From: Algoriphagus sp. AK58
GTDB taxonomy: Bacteria; Bacteroidota; Bacteroidia; Cytophagales; Cyclobacteriaceae
Length of the DNA: 64,000 nucleotides
Direction of reading: 5' to 3'
Assembly (NCBI RefSeq): GCF_014324365.1
Contig: NZ_QEIG01000014.1
Location: 124,001 to 188,000, forward strand
Of this stretch, positions 49,306 to 57,873 are shown piece by piece; positions within the stretch are counted from its first letter, which is position 1; every line of letters starts with the position of its first letter. Position numbers and translations under genes: made by a program. Below the pieces are notes generated by a model that was not told the DNA's origin, made no database searches, and was given only the letters and a program-made list of their open reading frames with translations.

Positions 49306-49842
49306 ATGAAAAACAGCTTGCATTATGATGCAGTGTTCTTTTTGATCCTGCTCATGTCTTTGTTTTCCTGCGATTCGGAAAATGACTTTTCTCCAAACCA
49401 AAATGCTCTTTTAGGAGAATGGGTACCAGACGCCAACGAATTTATTGAAGTAAGGCTTGATGGGCGAAACGTAAGCCTAGAGGAATTGGGGGTTGAAGTT
49501 TTTGGCTTTTCCAATGAAATCGCCGAAGCCGAAGCGAAAGCGTACCTTGAAAGCACCATCCTTGGACCCGTGAATTGGAATAAGGAGAAAATACGCTTGT
49601 TTGAAGATGGATCTTTCCTGATTCAAAGATCCGGAGAAACTCAACTGGGTTCTTGGAAGATGCTGAATGACAACTCATCCTTCCAAATAATCTCAATCGA
49701 ATACCCCAATCAGATTTTTGATTTTGAGGTGCAAAGCCTAAAGCCCGGTGAGCTGATTCTTGCCAAAAGGGTGGAGCTGAATTTTATTGGTCCTGAGTTG
49801 GGAACCTCAGATCTGGAATTGAAAGTCCGTATGGTTAGGTAA
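49306..49842 (+). CDS. Lipoprotein of unknown function (lipocalin-like)
   Basis: A 178-residue protein with a lipoprotein signal (MKNSLHYDAVFFLILLMSLF, lipobox FSC at Cys22). The mature part starts LLGEWVPDANEFIEV and continues with antiparallel strands (KIRLFEDGSFLIQRSGE, GSWKMLNDNSSFQIISIEYP), as in lipocalin-like domains of the DUF5004/DUF4923 kind, though no exact family is recognised. The methyltransferase gene starts 3 bases after its stop, so the two share a message. Confidence 0.7.
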   Translation: MKNSLHYDAVFFLILLMSLFSCDSENDFSPNQNALLGEWVPDANEFIEVRLDGRNVSLEELGVEVFGFSNEIAEAEAKAYLESTILGPVNWNKEKIRLFEDGSFLIQRSGETQLGSWKMLNDNSSFQIISIEYPNQIFDFEVQSLKPGELILAKRVELNFIGPELGTSDLELKVRMVR

Positions 49843-49845
49843 GCG

Positions 49846-50919
49846 ATGTGTTCTGGATGTGCAATTGATCTGGTCAAGGCCGAGGGCTTTGCCGAATCAC
49901 TCGTCGATATGATCAACAAAGGAGCGTTGTCCATGATGGTTTCCATAGGACATCAGACAGGTCTTTTTGATCAGATGTCCGAGCTGAAAAAATTTGACAG
50001 CAAAATGCTGGCGGAACATTCGGGTCTAAATGAACGCTACGTCAGGGAATGGCTGAAGGCTATGGCAGTAGGAAAAATTGTGGAGCTTGATCTGGAAACA
50101 GGAGAATACCTTCTACCAGATGAGCATGCCGCATTTTTGACCCGAAAACAAGGAAGCGACAACATCGCGTTGTATACACAGTACATTCCTGTGTTGGCTT
50201 CAGTAGAGCAAGAGGTCATTGATTGTTTTAAAAACGGGGGAGGAGTACCTTATTCATCTTACCCCAGATTTCATGAAGTGATGGCTGAAGATAGTGGACA
50301 AACTATTCTTGAGCCTCTCCTGGACAAAGTTATTCCATTGATTCCTGGCCTACATCAGAGGCTGAAGAGGGGTATCCGTGTCTTGGATATCGGATGTGGC
50401 AGGGGAAGGGCCATAATCAAACTTGCGGAGGTTTTTCCCAAATCTCAGTTTTTGGGAATTGATCTTTGCCATGAACCCCTGGAGAACGCCAGAAAAGAGG
50501 TTGGGGAAAAGCGTTTGACCAACATTCAGTTTGAACAGGCCGATTTGACCAGGTATCGGCCCAGCGGAAAATTTGATTTGATTACTGCTTTTGATGCCAT
50601 TCACGATCAGGCCAGGCCGGATTTGGTTTTGGAAACAATTTTTGACAGCCTAAGTGAGGACGGAGATTTTCTGATGCAGGACATTGACGGATCTGAAGAG
50701 GTTCAAAACAATTTGGATCATCCCTTTTCTCCCTTGCTATACACCATTTCTACCATGCATTGTATGACAGTCTCCTTGGCACAGGGTGGTATGGGGCTAG
50801 GTACCCTTTGGGGAGTAGAACAGGCCACTAGGATGTTAAAATCTGCAGGATTTACCCAAATCAAAGAAAACAGGCTGGAACATGACCCGATGAACTGCTA
50901 CTTTACCATCAAAAAGTAG
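49846..50919 (+). CDS. Class I SAM-dependent methyltransferase with N-terminal winged-helix
   Basis: A 357-residue enzyme. Residues 1-110 hold a winged-helix/dimerisation part (LSMMVSIGHQTGLFDQMSEL, LNERYVREWLKAMAVGKIVE, the pattern of Rv2258c-type methyltransferases). The SAM fold follows at about 170-300 with VLDIGCGRGRAIIKLAEVFP, the acidic end FLGIDL, and the post-motif FDLITAFDAIHDQARPD. The substrate is unknown. The N-terminus has a Cys pair (CSGCAIDL). It follows a lipoprotein gene by 3 bases. A terminator with a T-rich tail is just downstream. Confidence 0.88.
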   Translation: MCSGCAIDLVKAEGFAESLVDMINKGALSMMVSIGHQTGLFDQMSELKKFDSKMLAEHSGLNERYVREWLKAMAVGKIVELDLETGEYLLPDEHAAFLTRKQGSDNIALYTQYIPVLASVEQEVIDCFKNGGGVPYSSYPRFHEVMAEDSGQTILEPLLDKVIPLIPGLHQRLKRGIRVLDIGCGRGRAIIKLAEVFPKSQFLGIDLCHEPLENARKEVGEKRLTNIQFEQADLTRYRPSGKFDLITAFDAIHDQARPDLVLETIFDSLSEDGDFLMQDIDGSEEVQNNLDHPFSPLLYTISTMHCMTVSLAQGGMGLGTLWGVEQATRMLKSAGFTQIKENRLEHDPMNCYFTIKK

Positions 50920-50933
50920 CACGCAATACCAGT

Positions 50934-50962
50934 AAAGGGGAGATCGATAAAGTCTCCTCTTT
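50934..50962 (+). terminator. Terminator after the methyltransferase gene
   Basis: AAAGGGGAGA (50934-50943) and TCTCCTCTTT (50953-50962) pair with one G-U wobble around a 9-base loop and are followed by TCTTTTT. Confidence 0.7.
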
Positions 50963-51108
50963 CTTTTTGGGTTTAATGCATGATTTATATCATAAACACC
51001 CTAAAAAACCGCGAAAATGAATGCTTTTGACTCTGGGATTTCGTAAAATCAGGAAGATGTGGTTCAAATGGATCAAGTAAAACTCAACCCAATAAAACTT
51101 CCTTTTTT

Positions 51109-51861
51109 ATGAAAACCTTAGAAAATAAAGTAGCCATTATCACGGGGTCCGGTTCTGGAATCGGAAAGGCAGCCGCGCTTCTATTTGCCCAAGAAGGGGC
51201 AAAAGTAGTCGTATCGGATATTCAGGAAGAGCATGGAAAAGCAGTCGTCGAAGAAATCAAAAGCCAAGGTGGAGAAGCCTTCTTTTTCAAAGCTGATACA
51301 TCAAAACCCGCAGAAAACGACGCATTGGTAAAAGCAACTGTTGAAAAATATGGGAAGCTGGATATCGCCGTCAACAATGCCGGAATCGGAGGCCCCTTGG
51401 GTATGACAGGAGATTACCCTTTGGAAGGATGGCAAAAAGTCATCGATATCAACCTTTCGGGGGTCTTCTATGGTATGCACTACCAACTGCCCGCTATGCA
51501 GAAAAATGGGGGAGGAGTGATCGTCAATATCGCTTCGATCTTGGGTATGGCAGGAACACGTTTTTCACCGGCATATGTGGCTGCAAAGCATGGCGTAGTG
51601 GGACTTACCAAAGCTACTGCACTGGAATACGCTACGATGAATATACGGGTCAATTCCATCGGTCCGGGATATATCATGACTCCTCTGCTTACCAATGCGT
51701 TGGATGAGGCTACGCTAAAACAGGTTGAAGCACTTCACCCGATCGGTCGATTGGGTAAATCTGAAGAAGTAGCCGAATTGATCCTGTGGTTAAGCTCACC
51801 CAAGTCATCCTTTGTCACCGGATCCTATTATGCAGTAGACGGAGGATATTTGGCTCAGTAA
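51109..51861 (+). CDS. SDR family oxidoreductase (glucose 1-dehydrogenase-like)
   Basis: A 250-residue classical SDR. Cofactor motif TGSGSGIG at 12-19, SDIQEE after strand 2 (acidic, favouring NAD), NNAG at 89-92, catalytic Tyr156 and Lys160 in YVAAK with Ser143. The C-terminus FVTGSYYAVDGGYLAQ is the usual SDR end. The substrate is unknown; the annotation glucose 1-dehydrogenase-like is a family label only. It is a single-gene unit with a strong terminator after it. Confidence 0.92.
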   Translation: MKTLENKVAIITGSGSGIGKAAALLFAQEGAKVVVSDIQEEHGKAVVEEIKSQGGEAFFFKADTSKPAENDALVKATVEKYGKLDIAVNNAGIGGPLGMTGDYPLEGWQKVIDINLSGVFYGMHYQLPAMQKNGGGVIVNIASILGMAGTRFSPAYVAAKHGVVGLTKATALEYATMNIRVNSIGPGYIMTPLLTNALDEATLKQVEALHPIGRLGKSEEVAELILWLSSPKSSFVTGSYYAVDGGYLAQ

Positions 51862-51877
51862 TGAGCTAAGGAAATTA

Positions 51878-51918
51878 AACCCAACTCTACCAGGGAAAAT
51901 CCTTTGAAGAGTTGGGTT
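51878..51918 (+). terminator. Terminator after the SDR gene
   Basis: AACCCAACTCT (51878-51888) and AGAGTTGGGTT (51908-51918) form a perfect 11-bp stem with a 19-base loop, then TTCTT. It is 17 bases after the SDR stop. Confidence 0.75.
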
Positions 51919-51972
51919 TTCTTAAATCAGTTCTTGAAAAAATAGATTGACTCAGTTTGATCACACTGATCA

Positions 51973-52611
51973 TTAAGACTCTGAAAACTTCAGGTTTTCT
52001 ATAAATGCCACCAATTGGGCAGAGTTCTTCAATCCCAATTTTTGGATTAAGTTTCTCCGATGGGTATTCACTGTCAAATCACTTAAAAATAATTTCTCTG
52101 CGATTTCTGATGATGTAAAACCCTCTGCTACAAGGTTTGCAATCTGTTTTTCCCGCTTGCTGAGGATATTTAACCTTGAAGAAGACTTTGTGGAGCTTGG
52201 AATTAAAGTTGGAGATGGAGGAAAAGTAGCCAAATTTTCCATTGCATTTCTCAAAGCATCCAAAAGCTCTTTTTTGCTTATAGATTTGGGCAGGAATCCA
52301 ATAGCACCTTCTTTTCTGCATTTTTTCATCACCTCAGGATTGGTTTCCATGGTCAATAAGATCACTTTACTGTTTGGGCATTCAGATTTCAGTTGCCTAA
52401 TGGAATCAATTCCTTTAGAATCCGGAAGAAAATAGTCCAAGAGAATGATATCAGGCTGAATTTCTTTGGAGATTCTCAGACCCTGTTGGAAATTCTCCGC
52501 ATGAATCAATTCCTCAATAAAGGTTTCATTGCCCAGAAGCGAATAGATGCCTTGGGCAAATAGTAAATGGTCGTCAATGTGGACTATTTTTAACTCGCTG
52601 AAATTAAGCAT
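51973..52611 (-). CDS. LuxR/NarL-type response regulator
   Basis: A 212-residue two-domain regulator. The receiver domain has VHIDDHLLFA and phosphoacceptor Asp59 in IILLDYFLPDSKG; the C-terminal helix-turn-helix (about 150-205) is KREKQIANLVAEGFTSSEIA followed by EKLFLSDLTVNTHRRNLIQK, the GerE/LuxR pattern. It is the output partner of the histidine kinase encoded just upstream on the same strand; the two genes overlap by 8 bases, which indicates translational coupling. The target genes are not known; the divergent lipoprotein gene at 54679 is a possible one. Confidence 0.94.
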   Translation of the reverse strand: MLNFSELKIVHIDDHLLFAQGIYSLLGNETFIEELIHAENFQQGLRISKEIQPDIILLDYFLPDSKGIDSIRQLKSECPNSKVILLTMETNPEVMKKCRKEGAIGFLPKSISKKELLDALRNAMENLATFPPSPTLIPSSTKSSSRLNILSKREKQIANLVAEGFTSSEIAEKLFLSDLTVNTHRRNLIQKLGLKNSAQLVAFIENLKFSES

Positions 52612-54478
52612 GCAACGGAATGATAATGGTTAGGGTGGTTCCTGTCTGGTTTGTCTCCAACTCAAATGAGCCTCTTAGGTAATTGACTCGCTCCCTGATA
52701 TTTTTTAAACCTATCCCGGAAAAGGCCAAAGAGGAATCTATTCCTTTGCCATTGTCCTCTGCGATCAGTTCAATTTGACCCTCTTGCTCCGAAATGCTCA
52801 GCAATGCTTCCGTAGCTTCGGCGTGTTTGACGATATTTTGCAGGAGTTCGTTGGAGATTCGATACAAAATTAATTGCAGGGGTTTGGGTAAAGTAGAGGT
52901 TACCTGAAAATAAAAATGAAAGTCTATTTCATATTTCTGCATGACTAGCTCAAGTTGGAGCCTAAGTACATTTTCTAGGCCATTTTCCTCCAGATAGTGA
53001 GGAGTCAGATTGTGACTGAGTGATCTTGCCTCTTGGATACTTTGTTGGATTAATTGTTTCAGTTCTTCTATGGGACCAGCAGGATAGTGGTCCGATATCG
53101 TCTCGGTTTTGATATATAAGCTTGCCAACATCCCGCCGATGCTGTCGTGTAAATCTCTCCCCAACCGTTGCCTTTCATCTTCCTGCACTTGGATCAACTG
53201 ATCAGCTACCTGCTTATCTTTTTCCAAAATCTCAATGGTCAGTTTCTCCTTTTCCTTTTTAAATAAAGAAGCGCGTCGGGCAAAAGCCGCTGTGATAATT
53301 CCCGTCTCCACCATCAAGCCGAAGGCACTTCCAAAGTCCAACAAATAATGGGGTAATCCGATTGAAACTACTTTTTGGTTGATCTGAATAAGGACTCCAT
53401 AAAGGACCAAAAAGGCAATCCCTACAAAATAATATCCCGCAATTGGGACTTTGGCTTTCCATTGCTGAAAAGGATAATACAAGACCAACAGGCTCGACAC
53501 CAATGACACTACTAAAGTGAATTGAAGGAGATTCACCTTTGCATCTGGATTTTTCAGAACATTTGGGGTCAAGAAAATGGATAGAATAAGGCAAACCTGA
53601 AGGATAATTATCGCCCAGATCAGTTTGGCTGTAATTTTTCCTGTAGTCTTTGGGGGAAAGAACATCACCACCAATAGCAGGATAAGGATATTGGTAAGGA
53701 GATTGAAAAAGGGCCTGGCCTTTCCAACCCAATCTATTTGTTCCGGCCATAAATACTGAAAGGTCAATCCCCAATGGGTAGCCAACCAAAAGGAAATAGA
53801 TAAGACATAAGCTGCATAGATAGCCCCACTCCAAGATTTGAGTTCTGTCGAAAAAAAGATGGCAAAAATGAAAACGATGGCCATCCAGCCCAAAAACAAG
53901 CCTATCACCAATGTATCGATCGATTTCCGTTGATGAAAAGTCTGGAAATCCAAAACCTCAGGTTCGATATGAAAGGTTTCGCCCACCTTGTCCAAAAGCA
54001 TTAGATAGTGCTGCGTGCTGTTTGGGGGAATTACAAGTGGAATTACCAAGTCTCTGTCTGGAAAAGGCCTTTGTCCAAAAGGAAAAAAATCCCCCAATTC
54101 CTTAGAAGGTATGCTAGAGTTGTTTTCGAATACCAGAATTCGGTTGATATGGGGATTGTTGGGAACAAAAAGGAATTGACGGGTGGAATCAGAAGGATTG
54201 TCAATCGTCATCCCCAACCACCATTGATTACGGGTAATCCCCGGATTGAATTGGATTTTGTCCCGACGGATAGTGTCCGATATTCCCCATGCATTTTCAG
54301 GAGTATAATTTAGGTCAGGAAAGATGCTGAACCGGGGACCAAGATTATCCTCATGGCTACAGGAGATCAGTAGCGGCAATAGGAAAATCCAAACGGAATA
54401 CCTGATGAAAGGCCAAAGCCGCTTTAAGAAGTCATGAAAACAGAATTTGAAATAAATTCTATAGGAGGTGGAAAGCAA
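52604..54478 (-). CDS. 7TM-DISM sensor histidine kinase (HisKA_3 type)
   Basis: A protein of about 624 residues: short N-terminal region with a lipoprotein-like segment (SVWIFLLPLLISCSHEDN), an extracytoplasmic 7TMR-DISMED2-type domain (about 60-185), seven predicted helices (about 190-405), a coiled linker, HisKA_3 with ERQRLGRDLHDSIGGMLASL (His444) and HATPase with ELLQNIVKHAEATEALLSIS, EDNGKGIDSS and FSGIGLKNIRERVNYLRG. It phosphorylates the LuxR-type regulator encoded downstream. No ATG exists before the first domain; the frame is limited by a stop at about 54500, so a TTG (54478) or ATT start must be used. The DISM ligand is unknown. Confidence 0.93.
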   Translation of the reverse strand: MLSTSYRIYFKFCFHDFLKRLWPFIRYSVWIFLLPLLISCSHEDNLGPRFSIFPDLNYTPENAWGISDTIRRDKIQFNPGITRNQWWLGMTIDNPSDSTRQFLFVPNNPHINRILVFENNSSIPSKELGDFFPFGQRPFPDRDLVIPLVIPPNSTQHYLMLLDKVGETFHIEPEVLDFQTFHQRKSIDTLVIGLFLGWMAIVFIFAIFFSTELKSWSGAIYAAYVLSISFWLATHWGLTFQYLWPEQIDWVGKARPFFNLLTNILILLLVVMFFPPKTTGKITAKLIWAIIILQVCLILSIFLTPNVLKNPDAKVNLLQFTLVVSLVSSLLVLYYPFQQWKAKVPIAGYYFVGIAFLVLYGVLIQINQKVVSIGLPHYLLDFGSAFGLMVETGIITAAFARRASLFKKEKEKLTIEILEKDKQVADQLIQVQEDERQRLGRDLHDSIGGMLASLYIKTETISDHYPAGPIEELKQLIQQSIQEARSLSHNLTPHYLEENGLENVLRLQLELVMQKYEIDFHFYFQVTSTLPKPLQLILYRISNELLQNIVKHAEATEALLSISEQEGQIELIAEDNGKGIDSSLAFSGIGLKNIRERVNYLRGSFELETNQTGTTLTIIIPLHA

Positions 54479-54678
54479 AATGGATTGACTTGGGTGAAAT
54501 CACCCCTAATATATAAACAGCATCATTTATTAAGTCAACTGTCAAAAAATTACCTAAAAATAGGTATTGGAAGAGGCCCTGTTTGGAATCGAACATTGTG
54601 TTAAGAAAAATCGAGGAATCACTAACCCAAGGATTCTTCTCAAACCAAATCATATCTAGCTACAATTCAATCAACCAA

Positions 54679-55797
54679 ATGAAAATTTCCATTTCAAAAA
54701 AAGCTAAAAATCTTCTTATCAGAAGTTTTGTTTTGATGCTTAGTTTCCTTCCTCTTTCCGCTTGTGAGTATTTCAAAGAGCTCATCGGGGATGAAGTGGA
54801 TTATTATTCTATTAATTTTTTCGATAGTGACGGCACATTGAGTCAGGTAGAAATAGAAGGGTATTTAAATCTGGGTGGTACCTCACTGCCTGTAAGTTCA
54901 TCTACTTTCAGTACCCTGTATGTTTCTCAGAATTATATTTCTTTGAGTTTTCAATTTCAGGACGATAATTATACCATCAGCGTTCCAACGAAAAATGGGG
55001 ATTATGTTATAGTGGATGATTACTTGGGAGAAAATATGCATTTCGGGAGTGCTTATCAAGAATTTCCCGAAGGAACAGGCAGTCTTTCAGGCCTTACGGT
55101 TAATGCAAAAGATTCTTACGAAGGAAAAGGAAGATTCAATATTTCAGGAAAGGGTAAATTTACCCGAGCCTTAGGAACCCGACAGCCTCAAAGTTTTGAT
55201 TTTATTCTTTCTGTTGATTTTGATACAGATAGGGCAATTGGTTCGCCTATCTCCGGTGGAAATAGCGGAGGTTCGACGGGTGGATCTACAGGAGGTGGCT
55301 CAGGTTCTACTTCTTGCGTCAATGACATTAAGGCACCCATACTTACGAGTTATTGGAGGGATCAAATCAGACCTGGTTCCGCTACCGGTACAGGAAGAAA
55401 AGTGGCCGCAAATACGATATTTTCAAACTATTCTGCATCGGATGTTGCTCTGGTGATCGATGGAACATCAGGTGGCACACGCTATGTGGTTCAGATTATG
55501 TTAACAGCTTCAAATTTGGTAGCCAATAAAACTATAGATTTTAGAAACGCGGGAACAGGAACCGGTCTTACAAGTACGGGTGCAGTGGGAAGATTGATAG
55601 CCTTTAATGGATCAGTTAATGACGACTGGAGAACCAATCGGGATTGGGGAAAGAATCAAGATAGGGGAGATTTAATCATTGAAACTGTCACCCCTAAAAT
55701 CACCGGGAGCTATAGGTTTCAAGCTTCGGGAGATGGATATCCTACTCTTAATGATCAATATGCGGAAGTTAGCGGAAAATTCTGCATCGATCCTTGA
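54679..55797 (+). CDS. Lipoprotein of unknown function with Gly/Ser linker
   Basis: The ATG at 54679 starts a lipoprotein signal (KNLLIRSFVLMLSFLPLSAC, Cys29); 372 residues. There are two parts: a first beta-rich domain (about 40-215: VDYYSINFFDSDGTLSQVEI, YISLSFQFQDDNYTISVP), a linker of Gly/Ser/Thr (SGGNSGGSTGGSTGGGSGST, about 223-242), and a second beta-rich domain (about 245-372: RYVVQIMLTASNLVANKTID, GSYRFQASGDGYPTLNDQYA). The tail contains two Cys that may form a disulfide. No known family. It lies divergent from the DISM kinase operon, which may regulate it. Confidence 0.75.
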   Translation: MKISISKKAKNLLIRSFVLMLSFLPLSACEYFKELIGDEVDYYSINFFDSDGTLSQVEIEGYLNLGGTSLPVSSSTFSTLYVSQNYISLSFQFQDDNYTISVPTKNGDYVIVDDYLGENMHFGSAYQEFPEGTGSLSGLTVNAKDSYEGKGRFNISGKGKFTRALGTRQPQSFDFILSVDFDTDRAIGSPISGGNSGGSTGGSTGGGSGSTSCVNDIKAPILTSYWRDQIRPGSATGTGRKVAANTIFSNYSASDVALVIDGTSGGTRYVVQIMLTASNLVANKTIDFRNAGTGTGLTSTGAVGRLIAFNGSVNDDWRTNRDWGKNQDRGDLIIETVTPKITGSYRFQASGDGYPTLNDQYAEVSGKFCIDP

Positions 55798-55859
55798 TGT
55801 ATAATTTTTTTGAAATTTGATTCAAGCGGTCTGTTGAAGACTGACTAAATACCAAAAAT

Positions 55860-55893
55860 AAAACCTGCCAAAATCTGATTTTTGGCAGGTTTT
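55860..55893. terminator. Bidirectional terminator
   Basis: AAAACCTGCCAAAA (55860-55873) and TTTTGGCAGGTTTT (55880-55893) form a perfect 14-bp stem with a TCTGAT loop between convergent genes at 55797 and 55912. Confidence 0.85.
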
Positions 55894-55911
55894 TGATTTT
55901 GTGACTTTTGG

Positions 55912-56592
55912 TTAAAACTCCCATCGGGTAAATAAGCCGTAGTTGTCCCGTGAAATTTTATCTGGACCATATTGGTCCCAATTAGCACCGATACCAAAGC
56001 CAAGAGGTCCCTTTTTAAGTCCCGCACGCAAGTAAAGAAAGCTTCTGTTGTGGTGGTCCTCGGCCAAGGTATAATTATAAACAAACTGAAGCCTCGAATA
56101 AATGGACCAAGCCTCATTGAGCATTGGCTTGTATTCGTAGAGGCCAAAAAGCTTCACGTCTTTAGATTCGCCTAGCTGATAGTTAAGCACGGAGATGGCC
56201 AGCCATTTTTTACTGGCATACCCATGTGTCAATCCTAAAGTAGTACCAAATCCAGCCACTGAATTGGCCTCAGCCCCTGCAGCCAAGAAGAAGCCTTTTT
56301 TACCTAAAGCATAATTGACTTGAAAAGGCATAACCATTGAATCACCGACACGTCTTTCCTTGACATAATTCTCTGAAAATACCGCAATGGCCAAGAGACT
56401 GAATTTGCTTTGCGGGGCAAAATTACGCTTGAAAACCATCTGAAAATCCAATCGCTCGTGACCAAACATCAACTCAACCGGGGTAGGAGGTGCAGGAGGT
56501 CCCTGTGCCAATGCCGACGTTGGCAAAATGCTAAATAGACTAAAAATCAAAAGAAGGAAGCTAAAGGTGAGTTTTGTAAATCTTGGGCTCAT
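55912..56592 (-). CDS. Outer-membrane protein (beta-barrel) of unknown function
   Basis: A 226-residue exported protein with signal peptide (LTFSFLLLIFSLFSILPTSA, cut near LAQGPP). The mature part shows amphipathic strands (KFSLLAIAVFSENYVKERRV, GKKGFFLAAGAEANSVAGFG, NEAWSIYSRLQFVYNYTLAE, RSFLYLRAGLKKGPLGFGIG) and ends in GLFTRWEF with a terminal Phe, as expected for BAM-inserted barrels of eight to ten strands. A Crp-type regulator gene lies 74 bases upstream on the same strand. The function is unknown. Confidence 0.8.
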   Translation of the reverse strand: MSPRFTKLTFSFLLLIFSLFSILPTSALAQGPPAPPTPVELMFGHERLDFQMVFKRNFAPQSKFSLLAIAVFSENYVKERRVGDSMVMPFQVNYALGKKGFFLAAGAEANSVAGFGTTLGLTHGYASKKWLAISVLNYQLGESKDVKLFGLYEYKPMLNEAWSIYSRLQFVYNYTLAEDHHNRSFLYLRAGLKKGPLGFGIGANWDQYGPDKISRDNYGLFTRWEF

Positions 56593-56666
56593 CGGTTTGG
56601 GAGATTATGCCTCAAAATTAGCAAGGACCATTTTCTTGAAACTTGCTCTAAGGCAAGACTTTCCAC

Positions 56667-57242
56667 TTACAATTGCGCCTTGAGACGGCTCAAAGTATAG
56701 GGAGTAATTCCCAGATAAGAAGCAATCATCCGACTTGGAATTCGGGTTAAAATCATTGGATACTGCCCTAATAGCCATCGCAGGCGATCCAGGGCAGTCA
56801 TACCCTGCAAATCATAGATCCGCTTTTGGGAAGTGATGTAGGCGTTTTCGAGGATGTTTCGGTAGATTTTGTTGACGGGAGGATTGTTTTCTACCAAGCC
56901 GAAAAAGTCTGATTTAGATATCCTGAGCACCTCCAATGGCTCAATGGCTTGGAGATTTTCTATTGAGGGTGAACCCTCGATCAGACTGGTGAGATTGGTG
57001 CCAAACTTATTCTCAAATGCGAAGTACCGGGTCAGTTCCATGCCTTCGGCGTTCACATGATACATTCGAAAACTCCCCTTGGTGACAAAGTAATTGTGCT
57101 GACATACCTCTCCTTCCCGAAGCAGGAACGTATTGGTTTTGTAGGAAAAGGGCTGAAAGCAAGCTGAAATCGGTACAAATTCCTGTTCGGAAAGACCAGT
57201 CCTCTCTTTCATGTAGCGGTAAAGCAAATCCAATTGGCTCAT
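56667..57242 (-). CDS. Crp/Fnr family transcriptional regulator
   Basis: The start is the ATG at 57242 (MSQLDLLYRYMKERTGLSEQ), 191 residues. The cyclic-nucleotide-binding-like barrel covers about 10-125 (NTFLLREGEVCQHNYFVTKG, SFRMYHVNAEGMELTRYFAF, RISKSDFFGLVENN). The C-terminal helix-turn-helix is a short, degenerate type (about 145-191: DRLRWLLGQYPMILTRIPSR, MIASYLGITPYTLSRLKAQL). It is the short Bacteroidota type of Crp regulator; the cAMP-binding residues are not obviously conserved, so the ligand is unknown. It may control the barrel protein gene just downstream. Confidence 0.9.
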   Translation of the reverse strand: MSQLDLLYRYMKERTGLSEQEFVPISACFQPFSYKTNTFLLREGEVCQHNYFVTKGSFRMYHVNAEGMELTRYFAFENKFGTNLTSLIEGSPSIENLQAIEPLEVLRISKSDFFGLVENNPPVNKIYRNILENAYITSQKRIYDLQGMTALDRLRWLLGQYPMILTRIPSRMIASYLGITPYTLSRLKAQL

Positions 57243-57388
57243 GGTCAATTTTGGGTGATGCGTTCAAGATACACATTATCCTAGTATCAACTTACCCCGC
57301 GTTTATTTGTCAAGGATTCTGTTTAGAAACTCTTAGCTAGGGTATATCCCTGGCAGGTTTTCAAATCTGCCATGTTCTTTCAATCCTT

Positions 57389-57646
57389 TTAGCTTCCAGG
57401 ACGGATAAAGCCGCCCGATGGATTAGGGCTAAAAGGCATCCTGTGAAAACTTTCCCAAAACACTTCTCTTTCGCTTTTACCTGGGGTATCCCAATGCAAA
57501 TGGGAAACCTGCTCGATCGGAAGGTACTTATCAAAAGTTAAAATCAGGCCATGCCGGCATTCAAACTGAATGCTAAATCCAATATCCAAATCGCCAGAAC
57601 TCAAATGAGCTTCTGTAAACTTTGCTTCTGCGTTATATTGAGGCAT
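57389..57646 (-). CDS. Small protein of unknown function
   Basis: An ATG-started frame of 85 residues: MPQYNAEAKFTEAHLSSGDL, DIGFSIQFECRHGLILTFDK, YLPIEQVSHLHWDTPGKSER and so on. It has normal amino acid use, no signal peptide and no recognised motif. No other gene overlaps it, and it lies in a gap of about 630 bases between the Crp gene and the secreted nuclease gene, so it could be real, but no promoter box or terminator supports it. Confidence 0.4.
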   Translation of the reverse strand: MPQYNAEAKFTEAHLSSGDLDIGFSIQFECRHGLILTFDKYLPIEQVSHLHWDTPGKSEREVFWESFHRMPFSPNPSGGFIRPGS

Positions 57647-57827
57647 TAGCTAAGAACTCACTCCAGTGAGGTCGAGCTGCGAAGTTAAATGCCGGTGAAT
57701 AAAAGAAAAAAGAAGGACCTTGGGCTCAGGAACAAGCCATTCTCGGGGTGCGATTTAAGAGTGTAAATGAAAATATTTTAAAGCCCTAATTAGGCATTTG
57801 GAAAGAAAAATTCCCCCCCATCAACCA

Positions 57828-57855
57828 AAAAGCCCGATCGAAAGACCGGGCTTTT
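57828..57855 (-). terminator. Terminator of the secreted nuclease gene
   Basis: AAAAGCCCGATC (57828-57839) and GACCGGGCTTTT (57844-57855) pair with one mismatch; the A-run on the left is a U-tract on the minus strand. It is 19 bases after the stop of the gene at 57874. Confidence 0.75.
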
Positions 57856-57873
57856 GCTTGTTGTTGGGATCTC

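Noticed and set aside
53259-53834. 191-codon frame in another phase of the DISM kinase gene
   Set aside because: It overlaps the membrane part of the kinase, whose frame is clearly coding; the alternative product has no recognisable feature.
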